From UBA1367 sp040268355 (GTDB taxonomy: Bacteria; Actinomycetota; Coriobacteriia; Coriobacteriales; Atopobiaceae), in the NCBI GenBank assembly GCA_040268355.1, contig JAWRIT010000145.1, positions 1 to 7,705 of the forward strand: a stretch of DNA of 7,705 nucleotides, written 5' to 3'. The notes under the pieces were generated by a model. It was given only the letters and a program-made list of their open reading frames with translations, had not been told where the DNA came from and made no database searches. Shown piece after piece: positions 1 to 5,573 of this stretch. Numbering within the stretch: position 1 is the stretch's first letter; each line of letters begins with the position of its first letter. The position numbers were made by a program, and so were the translations under genes.

Positions 1-954
1 CCCCGGGCCTATCACAGAAAGCGCACCTGCAAGATCCTCGTCGACTCTCCGGCCGACTTCACGCCGGAGATCGCCGAGCTTCTGGGCGTGCGGGTCATCC
101 CATTCTCCTACGTCACCTCGGACGGGGAGTTTCTCGACGACTGCTGGCAGTCGCGCGACCCGCACGACTTCTATGAGTTCATGCGCAAGAACCCCGACGA
201 GCGCATCACCACGTCGGCGGTGACGCCCGGGCGCTACATGGACGTCTTCGAGGAGGAGATCGCCGATGGGCTCCCACTGCTCTACCTGGGGTTCACCGGT
301 GGCCTCTCGTCCTCGATCGACGCGGCCCGCCAAGCCGCCAAGACCGTGATGGAGGCGCATCCAGAGAGCAAGATCTACGTGCTCGACAACCTGTGCCCCT
401 CGCTTGCGGCCCAGTTGCTGGCCATCGAGGTGGTGCGCCAGGCGGCCGAGGGCCTGACGGCCGAGGAGCTCTACGCCTGGGCCAAGGACGCCCGCTACTT
501 CGTGCAGGGCTACTTCACTCTCGACAGCCTCCACTGGCTGGGCCTGGGCGGGCGCATTCCGCCCGCCGCCGCCAACGTGGGCGGCAAGCTCGACATCAAG
601 CCCGAGCTGACCTACGACCGCACGGGGGCGCTGGCGCTGCGGGGCATGTGCCGCGGGCGCAAGAAGGCGCTGCGGGCCATCTTGCAGGACTTCCGCGATA
701 ACTACGCCCATGAGTCGTCGCTGCCCATCGCCATCGCCTCGGCAGACGCGGACAAGGACGCCGACTGGCTCGAGGCGCAGATCCGTCGCGAGAAGGGCTG
801 CGAGGACGTCGTCATCATTCGTAGCTCCATCTCGCCGGTCATCGGGTGCCACGTAGGCCCCGGCATGGTCGCGGTGGCCTTCTGGGGCACCGATCGCCGG
901 GAGCAGCTGTCGCTGACCGACCGCATCGCACGCAGGGTCCGGGGCGCCGCATAG
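1..954 (+). CDS. DegV family fatty-acid-binding protein (FakB-like), 5'-partial
   Basis: DegV/FakB proteins bind a single fatty acid and present it to the kinase FakA for phosphorylation and phospholipid synthesis; the exact ligand cannot be read here. The frame is open from base 1 and reads KILVDSPADF, the usual DegV N-terminus, at residues 11-20 of the visible 317. Further family blocks follow: TTSAVTPG (about 70-77, equivalent of the ligand-contacting TSQPSPG block), GFTGGLSSS (about 97-105), a GGRIPPAAANVGGKLDIKP segment, the GRKKAL block, and HVGPG near the C-terminus. No ATG, GTG or TTG lies in frame before the GTG at 88. Starting at 88 would delete the first strand and the conserved DS-AD motif, so the true start lies left of the window. 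No FakA (Dak-type kinase) gene is visible. Family assignment is secure; the physiological lipid is unknown. Confidence 0.93.
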   Translation, partial: PRAYHRKRTCKILVDSPADFTPEIAELLGVRVIPFSYVTSDGEFLDDCWQSRDPHDFYEFMRKNPDERITTSAVTPGRYMDVFEEEIADGLPLLYLGFTGGLSSSIDAARQAAKTVMEAHPESKIYVLDNLCPSLAAQLLAIEVVRQAAEGLTAEELYAWAKDARYFVQGYFTLDSLHWLGLGGRIPPAAANVGGKLDIKPELTYDRTGALALRGMCRGRKKALRAILQDFRDNYAHESSLPIAIASADADKDADWLEAQIRREKGCEDVVIIRSSISPVIGCHVGPGMVAVAFWGTDRREQLSLTDRIARRVRGAA

Positions 955-1023
955 GGCATACGGCTCGCTCGGACGCCAAGGCGGGCATGCGTGCGGAGAC
1001 TGCGCCATCCGAGGCGTGCACAC

Positions 1024-1030
1024 AGGAGGG
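1024..1030 (+). promoter_or_regulatory. Shine-Dalgarno fixing the ATG at 1040
   Basis: AGGAGGG lies nine bases before ATG 1040. It selects that start over the in-frame GTG at 1016, which would add eight unconserved residues ahead of the Rossmann strand and would place this ribosome site inside the coding region. Confidence 0.85.
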
Positions 1031-1039
1031 AACCGCTGC

Positions 1040-2020
1040 ATGACCATCAAAAGAGGTTGTACGGTCGCCTTTGTCGGGACCGGCATCATGGGTGCGCCCA
1101 TCGCGGGACATCTGCTTGACGCAGGCTATGAGCTGTGCGTCCACAACCGCACGCGCGAGAAGGCCGAGGGACTGGTCGCGCGGGGCGCGCGGTGGTCAGA
1201 CAGCGTCGAGGAGGCCGTGCGCGACGCCGAGGTGGTCTTCACCATGCTGGGCTACCCGACCGACGTCGAGGACGTCTACCTGGGAAGTGGCGGCATCCTC
1301 TCCTCCACGCGGCGCGGCACTTGGCTCATCGACCTCACCACTAGCTCGCCGCAGCTCGCGCGCGACATCCACGATGCGGCCGAGGTCGAGGACAAGCACG
1401 CCTTCGACTGCCCGGTGACCGGTGGCGACCAGGGCGCCCGCGACGGCACGCTCACCCTCATCGCCGGCGTCTCGGAGCGCGAGGCCGCCCCCGTCACGCC
1501 GCTGCTCGAGACCTTCTCCTCGCAGATCCACTGGTTCGATCGGCCGGGCGCGGGACAGGTCGCCAAGCTCTGCAACCAGGTCGCGCTGGCAGGGTGTCTG
1601 GCCGGCGCCGCCGAGGCGATGGCCGTGGCCGAGCAGGCGGGCCTTTCGGTGGCGCAGGTGGCAGGGATGATCGGCGCGGGCATGGGTGGGTCGGTGCAGC
1701 TCTCCCGCGTCGCGTCCAAGGCGCTCGATGGCGACTACGCCCCCGGCTTCCTGGCGCAGCATCTGCACAAGGACCTGGAGCTGGCCCTCGAGGAGGCGGA
1801 CGAGCTCGAGCTCACCCTCCCCGAGACGCAGACGGCGTCAAACCTGGTCGACCTGCTCTGCCAGGTGGGCGGCGAGCGTCTGGGGACCCAGGCGCTCACG
1901 CTGCTCTACGCCGACGAGGCGACCTGCACGGCGGCGGGACTCGATTGGTCGCTGGCAAAGCCCGACCCCGCGCCGGAGAACGACGCACGCCAGCGCTACT
2001 TCATCAACACACGCCAGTAG
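1040..2020 (+). CDS. NAD(P)-dependent beta-hydroxyacid dehydrogenase (3-hydroxyisobutyrate dehydrogenase / tartronate semialdehyde reductase family)
   Basis: This is a cytosolic oxidoreductase that interconverts a beta-hydroxyacid and its semialdehyde; the true substrate is not determinable from sequence. The 326-residue protein begins with a Rossmann dinucleotide fold, VAFVGTGIMG (residues 9-18). Strand two ends in HNRT (35-38), a feature usually associated with NADP(H) rather than NADH. The substrate-binding block CPVTGGDQGARDGTLTL spans 124-140. The catalytic lysine is K176 in GAGQVAKLCNQ; the N-Q pair after the lysine resembles tartronate semialdehyde reductase (GlxR-like) members more than classical 3-hydroxyisobutyrate dehydrogenases, which have N-N. 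HKDLELAL (243-250) is the conserved C-terminal helical block. Length is slightly above the roughly 290-300 usual for the family, from a short C-terminal tail (about 305-326). No valine-degradation or glyoxylate genes are nearby, so context gives no substrate clue. Confidence 0.9.
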   Translation: MTIKRGCTVAFVGTGIMGAPIAGHLLDAGYELCVHNRTREKAEGLVARGARWSDSVEEAVRDAEVVFTMLGYPTDVEDVYLGSGGILSSTRRGTWLIDLTTSSPQLARDIHDAAEVEDKHAFDCPVTGGDQGARDGTLTLIAGVSEREAAPVTPLLETFSSQIHWFDRPGAGQVAKLCNQVALAGCLAGAAEAMAVAEQAGLSVAQVAGMIGAGMGGSVQLSRVASKALDGDYAPGFLAQHLHKDLELALEEADELELTLPETQTASNLVDLLCQVGGERLGTQALTLLYADEATCTAAGLDWSLAKPDPAPENDARQRYFINTRQ

Positions 2021-2086
2021 GCCCACGGCCTCTTTCGCTGGACCCGCGCGACCATGACGGCGCGCGAGAAAGGAAGCACATACGAC

Positions 2087-2863
2087 ATGAACGATTCGAC
2101 CCAGAGCTCGATGGCGGTGCTCATCGACTTCGAGAACCTGGCATTGGGCACCGGTCGGCGCAAGCGTAACGGGCACCAGGAGGTCGGGCCCATGCCCGAC
2201 GTCAAGCGCATCCTGGAGCGCCTGGTCGACAAGGGGCGCATCACCGCCAAGCGCGCCTACTGCGACTGGCAGCGCTTCTCCGAGGCCATCACGCCCCTGC
2301 ACGAGCTGGGCATCGAGCTGATAGAGATCCCCGACCGCGCCTTCACGGGCAAGAACTCGGCGGACATCCGCCTGGCCGTGGACGCCATGGAGATCTGCCT
2401 CACCAAAGACCACATCGACACCTTCGCCATCCTCTCGGGCGACTCTGACTTCTCGCCCCTCGTCTCCAAGCTCAAGGAGTTCGGCAAGACGGTGATCGGC
2501 GTGGGCATGAAGGAGGCGACCAGCTCCCTTCTGACCGAGGTCTGCGACGAGTTCATCTTCTACGAGGACATCGTGAGCACCGGGGGCATCCCCGCCTTCG
2601 AGGGCAAGGTGGCCAAGGAGAAGCACGCCTGCTACCAGCTGCTCTTCGAGACGATCGACGCCCTGCAGGGAGAGAGCGAGAGCGCCATCCTCGCCTCGCG
2701 CCTCAAGGACACCATGAAGCGCAAGCGGCCGCAGTTCTCGGAGCGCAGCTATGGCTACCGCTCCTTCTCGATGCTGCTGCGCGAGGCCTCCAAGCTGGGC
2801 TTCATAGACATTCATCAGGACGAGCGGAGCGGGACCATCATGGTCGACGGCTTCGCGGAGTAG
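2087..2863 (+). CDS. NYN domain (PIN-like) ribonuclease with C-terminal LOTUS/OST-HTH domain
   Basis: The protein is predicted to be a metal-dependent RNase paired with an RNA-binding winged helix. The 258 residues divide into an N-terminal NYN domain (about 9-162) and a LOTUS/OST-HTH domain (about 178-254). The NYN acidic centre is visible: D14 in VLIDFEN, D93 in KNSADIRL, and D119/D121 in ILSGDSDFSPLV. The segment GKTVIGVGMKEATSSLL is the usual strand-helix after the last aspartates. The C-terminal part (LLFETIDAL, then LKDTMKRKRPQFSERSYGYR, then a final strand) has the typical LOTUS pattern with a basic helix and the F-S-E-R-S-Y-G-Y turn. ATG 2087 is chosen over ATG 2054 because AGGA (2071-2074) precedes it, nothing SD-like precedes 2054, and homology begins after 2087. 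Bacterial NYN-LOTUS proteins are mostly uncharacterised; RNA as substrate is inferred from the family. Confidence 0.9.
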   Translation: MNDSTQSSMAVLIDFENLALGTGRRKRNGHQEVGPMPDVKRILERLVDKGRITAKRAYCDWQRFSEAITPLHELGIELIEIPDRAFTGKNSADIRLAVDAMEICLTKDHIDTFAILSGDSDFSPLVSKLKEFGKTVIGVGMKEATSSLLTEVCDEFIFYEDIVSTGGIPAFEGKVAKEKHACYQLLFETIDALQGESESAILASRLKDTMKRKRPQFSERSYGYRSFSMLLREASKLGFIDIHQDERSGTIMVDGFAE

Positions 2864-2880
2864 GGAAGGTAGGAGAACCT

Positions 2881-3456
2881 ATGGCAGACGAGATTCGTGA
2901 CGACGAGCTCGCCGAGCTGATGGAGGCCCTCGGGGGCGCTCGCCGCAGGGCACGTCAGGACGCCGCCCACAAGGTCGCCCTGATGGCCCACGACGACGCC
3001 CATCGCATGCTCGATCATGTGGACGCGCTGGTGGACGCCCTCTACCGGCCTGAGGCGCAGACGCGCTGGGAGATCTTCGACGCCCTCGGCGAGCTGGTGC
3101 GCATCGATCCCGCCGCCGTCGAGTCGGGCTATGACGGCGCCGAGGCGTCGCTGTTCGACGAGGGTTCGGCAACGGTGCGCCTGGCGGCGTTCAAGTTCCT
3201 GTGCGGTTTGGGCGCCTCGTCTTCCGATCGCTCCGACAGGGTGTGGCCCCTGCTCGACGAGGCCGTGCAGTGCTACCACGGCGACCCCGAGTACCATGAC
3301 ATGCTCGTGGCGCTGCTGGAGTTCGCGGGCGGCGAGCTGTCCGACGCCGCGCGCGAGGCGCTGGTGGGGCGCATCTCCTTCGACGCCGAGAACGGCAGGA
3401 GCTACATCAAGGCCTACTCGGCGCAGATCGTCGCGGCGGCCAAGGGAGGGCGGTAG
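2881..3456 (+). CDS. Small helical HEAT/ARM-like repeat protein, function unknown
   Basis: I do not recognise a named family. The 191-residue protein lacks a signal peptide or membrane segment and appears all-helical. Successive helix pairs can be read at about 5-55, 47-76 (HVDALVDALYRPEAQTRW onward, then ALGELVRIDP), 84-111 (ending TVRLAAFKFLCGLG), 120-150 and 155-188. This spacing and the L/A-rich helices with D/P turns suggest degenerate HEAT repeats, which usually make protein-binding scaffolds. A clean AGGAG (2871-2875) sits five bases before the ATG. The gene starts 17 bases after the NYN-LOTUS nuclease and is followed two bases later by the SurA-like gene, so it is probably co-translated with both. 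A scaffold or partner role for either neighbour is conjecture. Confidence 0.8.
   Translation: MADEIRDDELAELMEALGGARRRARQDAAHKVALMAHDDAHRMLDHVDALVDALYRPEAQTRWEIFDALGELVRIDPAAVESGYDGAEASLFDEGSATVRLAAFKFLCGLGASSSDRSDRVWPLLDEAVQCYHGDPEYHDMLVALLEFAGGELSDAAREALVGRISFDAENGRSYIKAYSAQIVAAAKGGR
3444..3449 (+). promoter_or_regulatory. Shine-Dalgarno inside the upstream gene, for the GTG start at 3459
   Basis: GGGAGG overlaps the last codons (K-G-G-R) of the HEAT-like gene, nine bases before GTG 3459. With only two bases between the stop at 3454-3456 and the GTG, this arrangement indicates translational coupling of the two genes. Confidence 0.7.
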
Positions 3457-3458
3457 CG

Positions 3459-4349
3459 GTGGCGGAGCAGTTCGCAGCAGTGGAGGGCCTTGAGAGCGAC
3501 CATGACCGCCCCCGCCGGCGCATCCCCACGCCGGTCTGGGTGCTGCTCGTGGCGCTTGCCCTGGTGGGTGGCTACGTGGCGCACGACTACGTCGACCTGC
3601 GGCAGGTGGTGGGCTTTGGCCCGCTCGAGGGTGCCGTCTCCCTCACGGCCGGCCAGCTCGACCGACCTGTGGCCACCTACACGCTGGGCGACGAGACCTA
3701 CGAGGTCACCGCTCGTGACGCCATCCTGCAGGGCAGCTCGCTCGAGGGCGCCCAAAACGACGACGGGTCCTATGTCATGCCCTCTGCCGAGGACGCCCTC
3801 TCTGCGGCGCGCACGGCGATCCTCATGCGCGAGGTGGAGGAGCGGGGCATCACCGTGAGCGACGAGGAGTTCGCCGCCTACGTGGAGGCGACCTTTGGGA
3901 CCGCCGACGTTGCCAGCCTGGCCGAGACCTACGGCATGGACGAGCAGACCGTGCGCGAGCGGCTCGGCGAGTCGGCCGCGATAGCCGCCCTGCGCGAGCA
4001 GGTCGTGACGGCCGAGCCGGCCGATGCGCTGGAGGAGCCCGCGGCCCCGCAGGACGACAACGCCGACGAGACGAACGCCGACTACGCCGCCTACATCATC
4101 GAGCTCGCCGGCGACGAGTGGGACAGCGAGGCCAACGGATGGGCAAGGGAGGACGGCGCCTTCGCCACGGCGCTCAAGGACTTTGACGTGCGCAACGACG
4201 CCGCCTCCTACGACGCCGCCCGCGCGGCCTACTACGTGGCCGTCGAGCAGCGCGGCGAGCTCGCTGACGCGGCCGAACGCGAGTGGTCGGCCTACGTGAA
4301 CGACCTGCTCTCGGAGGCCCAGATGACGCTCTCGTCGCTCGTCCTCTAG
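3459..4349 (+). CDS. Membrane-anchored SurA/PrsA-N-like protein lacking a PPIase domain
   Basis: The 296-residue protein has a short cytoplasmic N-terminus ending in DRPRRR (16-21), then one transmembrane helix (PVWVLLVALALVGGYVA, about 25-41). The rest is very acidic and predicted extracytoplasmic. Residues about 108-185 resemble the SurA/trigger-factor N-terminal chaperone fold: an A-R-T-A-I-L helix, EVEERGITVSDEEF, and YGMDEQTVRERLGESAAIAALREQV, the same helix order seen in PrsA and SurA. No parvulin PPIase domain follows. Instead there is an Asp/Glu/Ala/Pro-rich linker (about 184-208) and a C-terminal helical segment without recognised motifs. No lipobox cysteine is present, so it is a signal-anchor protein rather than a lipoprotein. 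The GTG start is supported by the preceding SD. A role as a chaperone-like holdase on the outer face of the membrane is inferred; substrate unknown. Confidence 0.78.
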   Translation: MAEQFAAVEGLESDHDRPRRRIPTPVWVLLVALALVGGYVAHDYVDLRQVVGFGPLEGAVSLTAGQLDRPVATYTLGDETYEVTARDAILQGSSLEGAQNDDGSYVMPSAEDALSAARTAILMREVEERGITVSDEEFAAYVEATFGTADVASLAETYGMDEQTVRERLGESAAIAALREQVVTAEPADALEEPAAPQDDNADETNADYAAYIIELAGDEWDSEANGWAREDGAFATALKDFDVRNDAASYDAARAAYYVAVEQRGELADAAEREWSAYVNDLLSEAQMTLSSLVL

Positions 4350-4369
4350 CGGCAGGCAGGGGCCGGGGC

Positions 4370-5560
4370 ATGGACGTGCTGGTGAGCGCCTGCCTGCTGG
4401 GACGTCACTGCCGCTACGACGGCGGACACAGCCGCTCGGCGGCGGTCGGCGCGCTTGCCGGCAAGGTCCGCTCGCATGCGGTCTGCCCCGAGGTGGCCGG
4501 AGGCCTTGCGATTCCCCGCCTGCCGGCCGAGATCGTGGGCGCGGCGGTGTTGCAGTGCGACGGCACCGACGTGACGCGGGACTTCGAGCGGGGTGCGGCG
4601 GCCTGTCTCGAGCAGGCGCGTGCGTCAGGGGTGCGCCTGGCCGTGCTCAAGGCACGTAGCCCGTCGTGCGGAAGCGGTCTCGTCTACGATGGAAGCTTCA
4701 CGGGCAGTGTGCGGGCCGCAGACGGCGTGTTCGCCGCACTGCTGAGAGAGGAGGGGATCTGCGTGGTCTCCGAAGAGGTTGTCGAGAGCTGCAAGCCATC
4801 GGTCGAGCATCCGGTGGCCATCGTGTTGGGTTCGGGCCTGGGACACCTTCGTTCGCTCGTGCGTCCGGTCCGGCGTATTTCCTACCATGACATCGACGGC
4901 TTTCCCGCCGGTGCCCGTCCGGTTCCCGGACACGACTTCGAGGCTATCGTGGGCACGATCGACGAGGTCCCGGTCGTGGTCTACTCGGGACGCATCCACC
5001 TCTACCAGGGATACTCGGCCTCGGAGATCACCTCCCTCGTGCGTCACGCGCACCATGTGGGCTGTCGCGACATCATCTTTGCGTGCGCGACGGGCGCCAT
5101 AGGCGGAAACGCGCACGTGGGGTTGGGAATCCTCACCGACCAGATCAACCTCACCGGGCATAACCCCCTGGTGGAGGCCGCCGACCTGCGCAACGTGGAG
5201 ACGCCCTTCGTCGGCATGACCGACGCCTACTCTCCCTACCTGCGCACGATCGCCCGTGGCGTCGCCGACGACGCGGGCATCGCCGTCGAGGAGGGCGTGT
5301 ACGCCGGCGTGCTGGGGCCATGCTTCGAGACGCCGGCGGAGGTGGCGATGCTACGGGGGATGGGCGTCAGCTACGTGGGGATGTCCACGGTCTGCGAGGT
5401 GATCATGGCGCAGGCGCTTGGCATGAACGTCCTCGGCCTGACGCTGGCGGCAAACGAGGCGGGCGACGCCATGGTCACGCACCAGAGCGTGCTAGAGGAG
5501 GCTTCCCGGCACGCGGACAACTTCGAGCGCCTGGTACGTGGCGTTCTCAGGCTCCTGTAA
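4370..5560 (+). CDS. Fusion: DUF523/thiouracil desulfurase (TudS) domain + purine-nucleoside phosphorylase
   Basis: One 396-residue chain carries two cytosolic domains. Residues 1-135 are DUF523: SACLLGRHCRYDG (6-18; C8, C14), CPE (C39-E41) and KARSPSCG (94-101; C100). C8, C39 and C100 fit the three cysteines that hold the [4Fe-4S] cluster in TudS, which converts 2-thiouracil to uracil. After a short linker (about 136-147), residues 148-396 form a trimeric-type purine-nucleoside phosphorylase: GSGLG (154-158, phosphate-binding S155), H188, GRIHLYQGY (R208, H210, Y212), GPCFETPAE (E320), GMST (337-340) and N362, then H371. Substitutions are seen too: C239-A-T-G replaces the common N-A-A-G, and E363 follows N362. 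AGGGG (4358-4362) lies seven bases before ATG 4370; an in-frame GTG at 4283 would overlap the upstream gene and adds unconserved sequence. The reading frame is unbroken across the junction. Confidence 0.92.
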   Translation: MDVLVSACLLGRHCRYDGGHSRSAAVGALAGKVRSHAVCPEVAGGLAIPRLPAEIVGAAVLQCDGTDVTRDFERGAAACLEQARASGVRLAVLKARSPSCGSGLVYDGSFTGSVRAADGVFAALLREEGICVVSEEVVESCKPSVEHPVAIVLGSGLGHLRSLVRPVRRISYHDIDGFPAGARPVPGHDFEAIVGTIDEVPVVVYSGRIHLYQGYSASEITSLVRHAHHVGCRDIIFACATGAIGGNAHVGLGILTDQINLTGHNPLVEAADLRNVETPFVGMTDAYSPYLRTIARGVADDAGIAVEEGVYAGVLGPCFETPAEVAMLRGMGVSYVGMSTVCEVIMAQALGMNVLGLTLAANEAGDAMVTHQSVLEEASRHADNFERLVRGVLRLL

Positions 5561-5565
5561 GGAGG
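5559..5565 (+). promoter_or_regulatory. Shine-Dalgarno overlapping the upstream stop, fixing ATG 5574
   Basis: AAGGAGG shares its first two bases with the TAA stop (5558-5560) of the fusion gene and lies eight bases before ATG 5574. It rules out the further-upstream in-frame ATG at 5538, which lies within the preceding gene, and suggests coupled translation. Confidence 0.8.
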
Positions 5566-5573
5566 GGTTTTGC

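Noticed and set aside
88..90. GTG at 88 as the start of the DegV gene
   Set aside because: The conserved DegV N-terminal block KILVDSPADF is encoded upstream in the same open frame, so 88 is an internal valine.
1196..1768. Open frame on the - strand inside the dehydrogenase gene
   Set aside because: Antisense shadow without motifs; the + strand frame has the full Rossmann and catalytic blocks.
2045..2066. CGCGCG ... CGCGCG hairpin (6-base stem, 10-base loop) ahead of the NYN-LOTUS gene
   Set aside because: CGCGCG is self-complementary and common at this GC content; no T-run follows, so it is neither a clear terminator nor an attenuator.
1838..2815. Long open frame on the - strand opposite the dehydrogenase end and the NYN-LOTUS gene
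   Set aside because: Same reason: no family motifs, and it spans two well-supported + strand genes and their intergenic gap.
4283..4369. Upstream in-frame GTG extension of the TudS-PNP fusion
   Set aside because: It overlaps the SurA-like gene by 67 bases, has no better ribosome site, and the added 29 residues precede the conserved S-A-C-L-L-G start without resemblance to DUF523.
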